Assembly (NCBI GenBank): GCA_027943245.1
Contig: JANDJZ010000098.1
Location: forward strand, 50,900 to 114,899
From: Acanthamoeba sp. SK_2022b
Taxonomy: Eukaryota > Discosea > Longamoebia > Acanthamoebidae
Direction of reading: 5' to 3'
Length of the DNA stretch: 64,000 nucleotides
The position numbers were made by a program, and so were the translations under genes. The notes under the pieces were generated by a model. It made no database searches. It had not been told where the DNA came from and saw nothing but the letters and a program-made list of their open reading frames with translations. Shown here in pieces: positions 1 to 12,114 of the stretch; the stretch's first letter is position 1, and every line of letters starts with the position of its first letter.

Positions 1-218
1 CGTTGGACTTGGGCTGGCTCGTCTGCGTGATGTACAGGAGCTCCGCGACGCCGTCGTGCCGGCCCACGGGGTCCGTCGAGTCATAGTGGTAGGGCTTGGC
101 CGGCATGTTGGCGGGGAAGCTGGCCGGCCACTTGTCGCCTGTTGTGCAGCACCGATAAAAATAAATAAAAATAAAAATAACAAAGAAAGCCAGTGAGAAC
201 AGAACACTAACCAGCGGG

Positions 219-280
<62 letters not shown>

Positions 281-887
281 TTGTAGCATCCTTTCAAACT
301 TGCCCTCCGTGAGTGTTGGGGAGGCCAAGTCTGCAAGAATGCGATCTTGCTCTAGGATAGTTTTGAAAAACCGGGCTCGAGGGAACAGAGGTGATTCCCA
401 GGTGCCCAGACTGCACTTCCAACAAGACACGCACACAACCCCTAAAAAAGAAAAAGAAAAAGAAAAAGAAAAATAAAAATAAAAATAAAAATAAAAAAAG
501 AATATGAAAGAAAAAGATGGACACGGTACCGCCGAGGGGACAGGCAGCGCTGCCGGCGCCGATCATGGAGACGGGCGTGACGGCGAGCTCCATGTTGAAG
601 GTGGGGCACTTGGGCAGGTCGGCCATGTTCCACTTCCAGAACATGATCCTGAGCTTGTACTGGGCGGGTACGGTGACGCTGCTGCCGGGCGTCCGCGGGA
701 TCCGGGAGAGCAGCTTGGCGACGATCACCTCCTCGTTGTAGATGCCGTTGGAGGCCGACGCGACGAGCTCCCAGTTCGGGCCCGTGGCGTTGGCGATGTA
801 GAGCTTCAAGTCAATGTCGACCTTGCGGAAGAACTGTTGTCGTTCGAGAACACACGAGTGAGAACGGGGGAGAGAGAGAGATGAGAG

Positions 888-950
<63 letters not shown>

Positions 951-1900
951 GTAGTCGCCCAAGCAAAAGAGTGGAATGGAGTGGGGGTTGACCTCGGTGT
1001 AGACGCGGAGGATGGAGTCCTCCTTGACGGTGATGTAGATCTCGCGGTCGGTGAGGATGGCGGCGTCGAGCGGGATCAGGAAGTTGTCCGACTGGTAGTT
1101 GATCGCGGGGTCGGAGAAGAGGAACCGCTTGGAGTCGAGGGTCCTGGGGATCTGCTCAAAGGCCTCGCCGACGCACGGCGTCAGGCTCTGCGCGGTGGCG
1201 TCCCTCTTGTCCAGCTGCTGCGGCATCAGCTGCTCGTTGAGCTGGGCCAGCGAGACGGCGCCGGTCTCGACCTGTCGCTTGAGGTGCTCCAACTCGGCGT
1301 CGGAGGCGGCGGCCTCGCTTCCGCGTTCCACGACCGCGCGGCTCGAGGCGCCGTAGGGCAGCAGCAGCAGCGCAAAGTCAAAGGGCGAGCACTGGTAGGG
1401 CCGGCTGGGCGCACGATCGAACGAGGGGCGCGTGATGACCAAGGAGAAGGTGCCTGTGCGCGCGCGTATACAGAAATGGGTCAGAGGAGGGAGGCCGAGG
1501 AGGGACAGCAACAGCAGAAGCGCCAGAAAGAGGGAGGGGAGGAGGTCACGGTACCGGGACCGAAGACGTGGTCGAGGATCGCGCGGTTGTAGTCGCTCTC
1601 GCTCTTCACGACAGCCGAACCGTCGATGGTCCTCAGCTCGAGCCTAGCAGCAACACACAGACGCGTAGCGATGAGGAAGAGCAAAAGACGGTAAAAGGCT
1701 ACGCTGCGCGGCTGCTGCTGCCCGGCGTGATGGGAGTGTGAAGAAATGGAACATGTCGCGTTCTTTCAAACTTGTCCTCCGTGGTGGTTTGGAGAGGCCA
1801 AGTCTGCAAGAGCGGCTCGTTCTAGGAAGTTTTTAACAAAAAACTGGGCACAAGGGAACGGTAGGCCCCGTTGCGCCCAGACTCGCTTCCGGTGGTGGGA

Positions 1901-1952
<52 letters not shown>

Positions 1953-2359
1953 CAAGCGCGAGGTAAACGTATTGGGGGGGAGGCAAGCCAAGAGGCGTAC
2001 CTCACGTCGTCGAAGATGAAGCTGCTCTCGATGGAGGTGACCAGCCTGACCCGCTGCGTGACGTCGATCGTGTACGACTTGACGTCGCCCACCCCGAAGG
2101 CGTAAAGCGTGTTGTCACCCGTGTAGCTGTTTCGTTGATACAACAGCGCGCGCGTGAGCCATTGCTTACACTCCCATGAGCCGGCGAGGGGCCTCTTCAG
2201 CAGTGCTGTACGTACTTGTACTCCTGGGCCGTGAGCGGGCTGGGCAGCTGCGGCAGGATGCTCGACGCGGACGGGCAGGGGTTGTTGCCCTGCTCCGACA
2301 GCATGGCGTCCCACATGGACTTGGGCAGGAGCTCCAACTCCAACCGCACTGCGAGCGGA

Positions 2360-2411
<52 letters not shown>

Positions 2412-2920
2412 CAGATGCGCGCGTTTCAGTCATTCCCGTGTGAGGAGCTAGAGGCTAGGGTCTGAGGAGGGGGAGGGGAGGGGGGCACCTTCGGGGCAGA
2501 AGTCGATCTCGTCCAGCGAGAAGGCGGAGACGAAGACGGAGTAGTTTCCGGGCGCGAGCTGGCGGAAGATGGTGTCGTCTCCGATGACGTAGAAGTCGGG
2601 GTTGTCCTCGCTGAAGAGGGAGATGGCGAAGCCCGACCAGGTGGTGCCGGTCTTGGGCTTGGCGGCGGCCTTGAAGTAGGTGGCCTGCTTCAGCTCAAAG
2701 TAGGTGTACTGCACGAAATCGACGACGTAATCCTCGGCGAGGTGGAGGTAGCCCGTCTGCTGGTTGATGTAGTTGACGCCGTTGAGCGACAGGGGCAGCG
2801 TGGGGCCCTCGCACACAAAGGTCCTGCTGTCGTCGGGCTCGAAGCGCACGCTCAGCGAGAACTCGAACAGGGCGCAGTCGCCGTACATCCTGCGGTGTCG
2901 CTCGTCAAGGTGAGCGCGCG

Positions 2921-2977
<57 letters not shown>

Positions 2978-5900
2978 GTGAACCTTTCGGGCTGGTAGAG
3001 CCACAGCGTGTAGGTGTTGGGCTGGATGACGACCTCGAGGATGTTCTTGTTGTACGTGTTGAAGCCGTAGAGGCACGACTTGTGGCTGTCCGCAGGGCCG
3101 GAGCAGTGGTCGGGCGAGTCGGAGCCGAGCTCGAGGAGCACGGCAAAGTCGCTCTCCAGGAAGGAGTAGCCGACCTCGACGCGCAGGATGGCCACGTGGT
3201 TCTCGGGCACCTTGCTGAGGGAGATGGTCTTGTTCCAGAAGTAGTGGCCGCGGTCCTTGAACGGCCTCGTCTCCGCGGGCGTGGCGGGCGCGGGCACGGC
3301 GAACTTGGCGGCGGGCGCGTAGGTGTAGCCGTTAGAGTCGCTGTCGACTTGGATGATCTGCTTGTCGGCGAGCGGCAGCGCGGCCGTGGCGTTGCGGAGC
3401 ACCTGGGTGCAGACGCCCTTCTTGTCGCCGACCCTCTTGCTCACCCGGCTCTCCGGCGCGATCGCCATGTCGATGTTCACGGTCTCGCAGGCCGGCCTGT
3501 TGGCGCTGAACACGAAGTAGCGCAGCCTGAGGAGGTACGAGTCCTCGCTCATGCTCTTGTTGAGCCTGAGGAACAGCGACTCCTCCTTGCCGATCGAGAG
3601 CCCGCCTGACGTCATACACACACGAGCGCGCAAATTTCACGCGTGAGTACAGCAAAGATGATGATGATGATGAAGAAGATGATGATGATGAAGGTCAATG
3701 ATGACTAAGATGACCCTACCGTTGGCGATCTGCTCGGTCTTGGTCTTGCCGACGCGGTACATCCACAAGTCGATGTCCACCCAGTGGGGCTGCGAGTAGA
3801 TGCGGAAGATCGAGTCCTCTTGGAGCTTGAAGTACATGTTGTGCTCCCTGCCACCCCCCCCCCAACGAACACACGTTAGAGCCAGCATGATGATGATGAT
3901 GGTGGTGATGATGATGCTCCACGTACTGGTGGGCGACGTCGATGTAGAAGTAGCCCTGCAGCCTGACCTCGTCGTTGTAGCCCAGGTGGGCCACGGTATC
4001 GAGATGGCGGGGCAGCAGCTGAGCGCTGCAGCGCGCGGACGAATCGGACGACTCGGGGATCGCTTGGCACTGCGGGTAGCCCTCATAGCCTGTCCACCCA
4101 CACGGCGGCGTGGCCCACGGAGGAGCGGTGAGACCACCGACAAACTGTAAGCGGGCAGTGGCGCGGGGTAGACATGTCGCGCACCTTGAGCGCACACGGA
4201 GCACGAGTTGGTGCCGACGGTCGCGTAGCCCTCGAAGCACGTGCAAACGGGGAAGCCGAGCTGGTCGCTGCAGGTTCCGTGGCCGTTGCAGGTGGAGGTG
4301 GTGCACGGCGTGTCGACGACGCACTTGTTGCCGACGGCGTGGTATCCCTGGGCGCACGAATCGCAGTTGGTGCCCGCGTAGCCCATGTCGCACTGGCACA
4401 CGATGTCGCCTGCGACGGCGCGCGCGCGTTCAACGCGATTAGATCTCGGTCATGCTCCCTCCCCCTCAGTCCTCACACCGCCCCGCAACGCCTTGTGTGT
4501 GTGCGAGTGCGCCAACGGTACCGTTGGGTCCCACGGTGCCCGTGCCGTGATCGCTGCAGTTGACCGTGACCAGGCTGTAAATGCGACCCTGCTGCACGGC
4601 GTTCTCGAAGTGGGTGCCGTTCGCGGTGACGAAGTCGGTGAGGTTGAAGACCAGCTCAAACTCCTGTGTGTCGCGGTGAGTCGTTGTGGGCCTACGCTTG
4701 GGACAGATGGGAGGGAGGAGAGGGGGGGGGGCGTGGGCGTACGCCTTCGGGAGTGAAGTCGGTGTGTGCAAAGACCACCTCGAGCACGCGACGCGGGCCG
4801 TCCATCCTGCGCGCAAGAGCGACAACATGCATGAGGGCCCCCCGGCGAGCGAGCGAGCACACAACGAGCACCGAGCCTGGGCGTACCGCACGCTCGCGGG
4901 CAGGATCCAGCCCATCTCGCTGCCCCGGGCAGCAGAGGCCGAGCGGGCCGACCTGAAGGAGGGCCGGCCGGAGGAGAGGTATCGGAGCGCCAGGCCGGGA
5001 GCGTTGTCCGGGCGGCTGTGGGCCGCGAAGTAGGCCGCCACGTCCCGAGGCTGGGCCACCGGGTCGGAGAAGGTGATCCTTTTGTCGACGAGAGAAGAGG
5101 AGAGAGGGGAGAGAGGAGGAGGAGGAGGAGGAAAGGGTGAGAACGAGGTCACGCCCACAGTGGGGTTGGGGGGGGGGGTGAGCCCTTACCTGATGTTGAG
5201 GTCCTTGCTCGGGTCGAGGTTGTGGCCCTCGGGCGGGATGACGGAGAGGACGTGCGGGGTGGCCTCGGAGATGCCGGAGACGCTGAGGGAGAAACGGTGG
5301 CACATGGTCGAGTTGAGCTTGAGCTCGGTCCTGAGCAGGTCCTCGACGATCTCGAGGTGGTAGACGCCCGGCAGGAGCTCGGCGCGGAGGTCGTTGTAGA
5401 AGTTGACGTACGAGTTGCGGTTGGACGCGCCGCGCACCTTGCCGGCGTGGATCTCGGCCAGGTTGGAGTCGCGCAGGACCAGGCGGAAGTCGTTGGCGAG
5501 GAAGTTGAACCCGAGCTCGGCCGAGAAGGTGGTCTTGTCCCGCACGTTGAGCTGCATCGAGTACCGGAACGTGCGCGCCGTGGCGTTGATCAGCGCGGCG
5601 TTGAACACGTAGTCGTCGCGGTGGATGTCCACGTCGTTGCCCGCGGCAAAGGTGATGTCGGTCGGGGGCGTGTTGACGTTGATCGGGCACAGCAGGTCCT
5701 GCAGCACCTTGCTGCGCGGCCGCGCGGCCAGCTCAAAGTGGAAGTAGTTGCACGGCCGCGACTCGTCGACCCGGAAGTAGCTCACCTCGAGCAGGTGCAT
5801 GGCGCTCGACCCCGGGAGGAAGAAGAGGCTGCTCTCGATGGTCTGCATGGAGTTGGAGAACCCCACCAGGGAGCCGACGCTCTTGCTGACGTTGTTGTAG

Positions 5901-8900
5901 ATCGCGAAATCTAATAATAAATAAATAATTAAATAATAATCGAATAATTAAATAATAATCGATCACGCGTCAGTACATCGCTTCTTCAAGAACTGACTGG
6001 ACAGCTGCACATGGGATTCCTCCACGTACCGACGTCGTTGTTGGTGTTGTCGCTGTAGGCAAAGAGGCGCATGTAGCTGTCGCTGGGGTTCTTGAACTCG
6101 ATGCGCCTCACCGCGAACCGCTCGCGAGGTATCAGCACGTGCTCGGCGAAGATCTTGATCGAACCGTCACTCGCCTGCGGGCCACCAAACGGCACGCTGC
6201 CACCACCTGAGTGACGAGGGACGACAAACGCGAATGCGTGAGAACCGTATAGGGCGTATAAAACACGAACGTGTGGCTGTGTCGGGAGGGGGAGCGGTAC
6301 TGGCGTCGTAGAGGTTGGTGGGCAGCAGCTGGGAGGAGTCGCAGCCAAAGTCGTCGTCGGGCACGGCGTCGGTGAGGAACGTGTACGTCAGCTCGAAGGT
6401 GAGGCACTTGAGCTCGTCGATCTTGAAGTCGGGCACGGGGTCGTGAATGAGCAGGTCGTACACGCCCGGCACGAGCGCCTGGACCATTCACGCGTGGAGA
6501 TTGGAGGGGGGGAGAGAGAGAGAGAGTCAGGGCGACGGGACTGCAGAGCTTTGGATATTTGTTGTCGACGTACAGCGTTGAGGAAGGCGTGGTTGGTGCC
6601 GATCCGGGAGTAGAAGGTGCGGGCCGAGGTGGTGGCGGTCTCGCGGCGCGTGAGCTGCGCCGAAACGGCCGAGGTGATGAAGTCGTACTTGAGGTCCAGC
6701 AGGAGCTCGCTGTTCGAGGTCACGTTCAGCACGATCTTCTCCTGGAAATGCGTCCCGGTGCGCGCGTAGCGGTAGGTGTCCGCCACTTCCTTGTTGGGCG
6801 TGAGCGTCTTCGGCAGCGGCTTGTTCGTGCAGGTCTGCGCGCGCGATCGTGTGTGGTCGAAGATGATCAGCAACGGCAAGGAAAGGAGGGAGCCGTGTCC
6901 ACCGTTGGGTTGGGTTGGGTTGGGTTGGGTTGGGGGGTTACCTGGCCGACCGCGGGGTTCCCGGTGAGCGACGTGAGCGGCGCGATGGCCACCTCGGCCG
7001 GGAAGTAGGCGCAGTCAGAGGCAGACGGCAGGGAGATTTGGCGCTGGGGATACAGCTTGGTCTTGAGGAAATGCGGGCGGGCAGGGAGCTTGTACGCGAT
7101 GCTCTCCTCGCCGAACGAGGTCTTGGCGTCTATTTGCTCGGCACCGGGGTGGTCCTGCGGAGTGAGGGTGAGGCTATGGTTTCAAGGACAACGTAGCTTC
7201 AGTGGGGTGAGGCGCGTACGGGAGTGCCCGCATAGAGGTAGAGGTCGACGTCCAAGAGGTCGTGGTGGGGAATGTAGATCCTGAACACGGAGTCGGAGGC
7301 CAGGTTGAAGGCCATGTACTCCTCCTTGCTCTTCACGTTGGCCAGCACGTCCCGCTGCCAGTGCAGCGTGTTGCCGGAGAAGGTGGAGAGGCCGGTGAGG
7401 CCGGTCACGTTTTCGGGCAGCGGCGAGTCCAGACAACGCGACAGCACGGGGCTATCCGAGGCGGGCGTCACCGGCAACAGCGCAACCTAAGCAGAACCAC
7501 ACGCGCGACGTGAGGTTGCGAAAGCAAGCAGGGGAGAGGGAGAGGGAGGGAGAGAGAATGGGGCAAGTGGCGCGTGCTGGTACCAGGAGATCGAACTTGA
7601 CACAGCCACGAGCGATGTTATTGATGAGCGAGGGCTCGTAGACTTCGAGGACATACTGGCCCTCGGTGAGCTGCACGACGTCGATGTCGTTCCTGTTGTA
7701 GGCCGTCTTGCCGTAAGCGATCATGTTGCCTGCGCACGCGATGTCACACACACACACAACCGGCCACGGGGTCAGATCACACAGTCGACCGCCCATTGAG
7801 TACGCGAAGCGAAGCGAAGCGTTCGCTGGGTACCGGTCGAGGCGGCGGGGTTCACATAACGCAGGCGGAGGTTGAGGTTGTTCCACAGAAAGTCGTAGGA
7901 GATGATGGCCCGCAGGAAGTAGGGCTGGTCGAGGGTGAAGTTGATCTGGCGTCGGAGCGCACGGTCGGCCTGCGTGAACGAGTAGGTCTTGTTCGACTCG
8001 AAGTACTTGCCAGGCGGCGAGGGACTGGGCGAGTGTGAAACAGAGAGAGAGAGAGAGAGGGAGAGATAGACCTGGTGAGCGTCGCTTGCGAAGCTGCGAG
8101 CTACAACGACGGCATGACGTCTTTGGGGAGGCGTACATCAAGTTGGTCGGGGGGAGGTTGTCGTCTTGGCCGTTGCAGCTCGACTGCCTGGTGTCGACAG
8201 GCGCGATCGAGAGCTCCAGCGAATAGGTCATGCACGACGTGGCGCCGCCGCTGTACGACAGGAAGTAGTACACCGTGAGCGAGTAGGCCTTGCCCGGCTG
8301 CAGCGTGTACGTGATCTCCTCCTCCTGCTTGGTGCCGATCGACGACGCCACGATCTGGTGGTCCTCGGAGAGGTGGAAGTCGACATCGATGTTGTTGTCC
8401 GCGTCGGGGGCCTCGCAGAAGAGGCGGAACTGCGACGCCTCCTTCACCGTAAACGCCGCCTGCTCGGTGACCAGACCCACGGCCCTGCGTTGACGAGCGC
8501 CACAGAAGAAACGGGTCAGAGGAGCGAAGGCCTTGGAACGCGGGGCAAGTGGACGATCCGTGCGGTGGAGGGAAACAACGAACGGGGAGGGGAGGGGGGG
8601 GAGCGGGGGAGGCGTGAGTACCCGTCCTTGGCGGGGATGAGGAATCTGTCGGAGAGGTGGATTTCCTTCAGCCCCAGCGCCTGCGTCGTGTTGACGGCGA
8701 AGGGCAGCGGCAGGTGCTCGCCGCACAACTTGTTGGCCCCGCTCGACCCCAGCGGGTAGTAGTCCAGCTGCCAAAGAGTAAACACGGATCGAGTTGGTGA
8801 GCACCGAGCGGCGGGGGCACTGGGGAGAGGGGCGCGTCGCTGTTGCTGTGCGTCGTACCTGGAACCTGTAGGTGATGCACGAGGGGAAGTTGGGGAGCGA

Positions 8901-9203
8901 CAGGCTGCGCACGGGCGTGTAGCCAGTGTAGAGGGCGATCGAGACCGGCTTGGCGGGGAGCTCCGCGGTGAGGTAGATCATGCCGTGCGTGTGCTCGCCG
9001 ATCATTGCCTTCGGGACCAGCTGGCCGCTGCTGGTGGTGTCGTTCCAGCTGACCACCAGCTTCATGTCGCCCAGCAGGAAGTCGACGCCGACCACAATGC
9101 GCAGGGTCGACTGGACCGCGGTGAACTGGTGCGTGAACACGGGCCGGGTCTGCAAGCGAGGAACGAGGGGCGATCAGGCACGTTCTTCGTAAACACATGA
9201 ACA

Positions 9204-9258
<55 letters not shown>

Positions 9259-11696
9259 ACATACCGCGCGTGCGCCGTCGGGCCAGTTGAAGCGATAAGT
9301 CGCCGGCGGGATGGACACCACGCCGCCGAAGCCGACCGTGTCGGGGAGGGTGGGAGCCTGTCGACAGAAAAGGGAAGCGACACGCAAGAGCAAGGAGGGG
9401 CGGGTGAGTAAGGAGGGGGACCGGGGGGGAAAGGGTCTCCGGGGGGGGGGGCACAGTCGTACCGAAGGCAGAGACGAAGAGGCGGCGGAGCACAGATCCG
9501 CGGGGACGAGGGACAGCGGGGCGATGCCGAGCATCAGGAAGAACGTGTCGCAGAACTGCGGGTTCCTCGCATCAAAGTACTTGACGTTGAGCGTGTACGT
9601 TCCAGGGGCCAGGGTCATGATGATGGACTCCTCGCGGCCAAAGGTGATCGACTGGGCCAGGGAGCCTGTTTGCGCACACGAGCACACACGAGTAACTCGT
9701 CAGATGGAGAGCTCTTCTCGAGCGGCCGAGCGGAGCAGGCGGAGCAAGGGCGGCGCACCGCTGGCGTTGCTGAGGCGGAGGTCAATGTCCACCTGGTGCT
9801 CCTCGACGTACACACGGAAGTTGCTGGTCGTGACCAACGTGAACTGAGAGAATAGAAAGCGGGTGAGGCCCTCCGTCGCAGAAGAGAGTGAGGCGGGAGC
9901 GCGCACGGTGATGGGGTTTTCGGGATGCTCGTAGTCGAGCCACACGTCCTCGGCGTACTCGAGCACGCCACGCTCGCCGAGCAGGCCGGGCACGTTCAGA
10001 TTGGTCGGCAGACGCGCGGCTAAAAAGGGTTGGCGCCTGTCAGCCTCCGCACGAGCTGACGGCAGTGGCGGCGATGGGACGACGGGATGACGGGTAAGGC
10101 GCGCACCTTTGCAGTTGAGCAGGTTCTCGTTGAACTGGTAGGGGGTGAGGCTCAGGGAGAACGTGAAGGGGGCGCATCCCAACACCGACTTGTCGGTCTG
10201 GTTGTACAGGTCGTACAGCCACAGGGTGTAGTTGCCGGGCTCCACGATCCACGAGATCACGGCCTCGTTGATCCTGGCGTTGAGAACGGTGAGTGCGCGG
10301 AAACGTGGGCCGAGTGGCCAGGTCAAGGCGACCGCACCTGGCGTCGAGAGCGACGGTGCACTCGTCGACATCGGGGCGCAGCACGCCGCCGGTGCGCGTC
10401 AGACACGACAGGTCCTTCTCCACCGAGGTGGAGTTGAAGTCGAGCAGCATCCTACGAGGAGGGAGGGAGGGAGGGAGGGAGCAAGCTCAGCCAGAGCGCA
10501 TGCGTCACAGCACTCGCGGCTTTGGATCGATGGATTGGACAAGACGTCATACCCGAGCGAGCCTCCCGTGAGGAAGTCGTAGCCGAGCACGGCGTCAACG
10601 CGCCACATCTGGATCTTGCCGGGCGTGGCGGGAATGTTGATCTTGTAGTCCTTGAACAGGCGAATGTCGGTGGGGCCCACGCTGGCCTGGTCCGTTTGCG
10701 CGTTGTAGATCCGCGTGGAGTTGAACGAGTACGCGCTGCGCAGTGGGAAAGGGCGGGCGAGTGAGTCAAGGTCAGCGGCAATGTCCACAACCCAGCAGAA
10801 GGAGACAGGCGGGAGAGACGCCGTACTCCTTCACAACGAGCGGGTTGGGCAGTTCGGGGAACACTTGGTTGGCTCCGCAGGTGAACTTGCTGGCTCGGTC
10901 CTTGGCGCTCGCCTGGTGTCAACCACACCGATAACGAGAAGAGCGATCAGCACACCTCCTCTTTGTCTATTCGTCGCTTGGCTAGAGAGAGTGACGCACC
11001 TTGGGAACAATGGCCCACTCCACCGTCAGAGTCTTGCACTTGTTGCCCACGTTCGGTGTAAGGAACGAGAAGACTGTATTGCATCATCCATCATCCAATG
11101 AGTAAATCCAGGTTATACAAGCGCAAATTAACAATTAATAGTCACAATAAAAAGAAATAAATTGAAATGAGATATGCAGGAGGAGGGTACTCAAGAAATT
11201 GAAGCGCAGGCGGTAGTCGCCCGCGGGCAGGACGCGCGTAATCAGCTCCTCCCCGTAGAAGGCAACAGCCTTGGCGATGGGGGATTGGGATTGCTGCGAG
11301 TAGAGAAAAAGATCTACGTCCCAATCTTGCTGAGGCGCCACCGAGATGCGGAAGTAGCTCTCTGATGGCAGGGAGAAGAAGACGTTGTGCTCATGGTTGG
11401 AGAAGTTGGCGAAGAATTCGCCATGAATGTGGAATTCGCCATTGAGGCCGAGGTAGGCGACAGAGGAGAGATTCGTGGGCAGGCTCTCAGGCAGATCCTC
11501 GAAGTCACAAAGGTTGGCCGTAGCGGAGAGCGCACGCGGAGCAAATGTGCTCGCGCAAGTGACGCTCAGCAGGCACAGCAACGCCAGCAACGTTGCTACA
11601 GTGGAAGACCTAATGGACAGAACGAGTACCCGCGATGATGAGATTTGTGGAATAATCATCCAAAAAAAAAAAGCTTCTCGCACTATACCTAGTCAT
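1..11696 (-). CDS. Giant secreted multidomain protein (PPC-like repeats, Ig-like and EGF-like segments), 5' part, runs off left edge
   Basis: I do not recognise a named gene. Best start is ATG 11694-11696 with an 8-base coding exon, an intron, then exon 2 from 11609. This gives an N-terminus beginning MTRSSTVATLLALLCLLSV, a clean signal peptide. An unspliced alternative starts near 11659. The protein repeats units of the form LPTNL...F.v..dS.FRiy....vDiDLyLy...EEeI..L.PG.Y.L, for example DVDLFLY near 11.3 kb, DVDLYLYAG near 7.2 kb, VDIDLWMY near 3.77 kb and VDIDLKLY near 0.8 kb. The pattern fits bacterial pre-peptidase C-terminal (PPC) beta-sandwich domains. Near 5.2 kb a stretch with VIPPEGHNLDP and ITFSDPV resembles a bacterial Ig-like (SbsA/Big_5) domain. 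At 4.2-4.4 kb a Cys-rich segment (CQCDMGYAGTNC, CNGHGTC) is EGF/laminin-EGF-like. About a dozen units are visible. Introns are many and short. Probably a cell-surface or matrix protein; the C-terminus is outside the window. Confidence 0.72.
218..281. repeat. Hexanucleotide microsatellite (GAAAAC)n
   Basis: About ten tandem GAAAAC units inside an intron of the giant secreted-protein gene. Confidence 0.9.
293..421. repeat. Intronic dispersed repeat, copy A
   Basis: About 130 bases starting ctttcaaacttgccctccgt and containing gaggccaagtctgcaaga. It matches the sequence at 1764-1893 in the same orientation. Both copies lie wholly inside introns of the giant gene. Confidence 0.75.
890..948. repeat. 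(CA)n microsatellite in an intron
   Basis: An uninterrupted CA run of nearly 60 bases between two exons of the giant minus-strand gene. Confidence 0.95.
1764..1893. repeat. Intronic dispersed repeat, copy B
   Basis: Second copy of the element at 293-421. Shared blocks include ctttcaaacttg, gaggccaagtctgcaaga, ctagga/ctagg, aagggaac and gcccagactcg/gcccagactgc. It sits in the intron between about 1648 and 1995, next to a GT microsatellite. Confidence 0.75.
1902..1951. repeat. (GT)n microsatellite in an intron
   Basis: A 50-base GT run directly after intronic repeat copy B. Confidence 0.95.
2360..2411. repeat. (CA)n microsatellite in an intron
   Basis: A CA run of about 50 bases between exons of the giant gene. 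Confidence 0.95.
2926..2977. repeat. Compound (CA)n(GA)n microsatellite in an intron
   Basis: A CA run passes directly into a GA run inside an intron of the giant gene. Confidence 0.95.
6904..6940. repeat. Pentanucleotide repeat (GGGTT)n in an intron
   Basis: About seven GGGTT units followed by a G run. It sits between exons of the giant gene, so it is not a telomere end. Confidence 0.9.
9207..9257. repeat. (CA)n microsatellite in an intron
   Basis: A CA run of about 50 bases between exons of the giant gene. Confidence 0.95.
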
Positions 11697-12114
11697 GGCA
11701 ATGCCACTGATGGAATGATGCGTTGCGCGCCAATTGTCGATGCGATTGACTAATTAAACGACTGGGAAAATGATGCAAATCGGAAGTTCAGAGGGCGCCC
11801 CACAGGATGCCAGTGATTGAACACGAGGCAGAGAGAAGAGAGCCTGCAGTACACCTCTCGATCCTCCACGCCTACTTCGCGAGCTTTCGGGCAGCGATCG
11901 AAAGTGGGTGCGCCAATTCTTACAGTCTCACTAGTGTCGACAATTGGCTGAGTAATGTCGACAGTGTTGCGGGCCCGCAACGCCACGCGTCGTTTGACGA
12001 TCCTAATTTGGAAGGCGCCATTTGGCGACTGTAGAAACGCCCGGTTGTCGGGATAGCTCATTTTACGCCAGCCAGCTTGTGAACTCCACAGGAGCAGAAA
12101 GGAGGAGGGAAGAG
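11697..12114. promoter_or_regulatory. Divergent intergenic region
   Basis: Lies between the start of the minus-strand secreted-protein gene and the plus-strand SH3-DEP gene, so it should hold both promoters. I see no clear TATA box or conserved gene. An open frame on the minus strand (about 11750-12148) has no recognisable domain and is treated as chance. Confidence 0.5.

Noticed and set aside
6904..6940. Telomere-like (GGGTT)n
   Set aside because: It is short and lies in the middle of an intron, with coding exons on both sides, so it is not a chromosome end.
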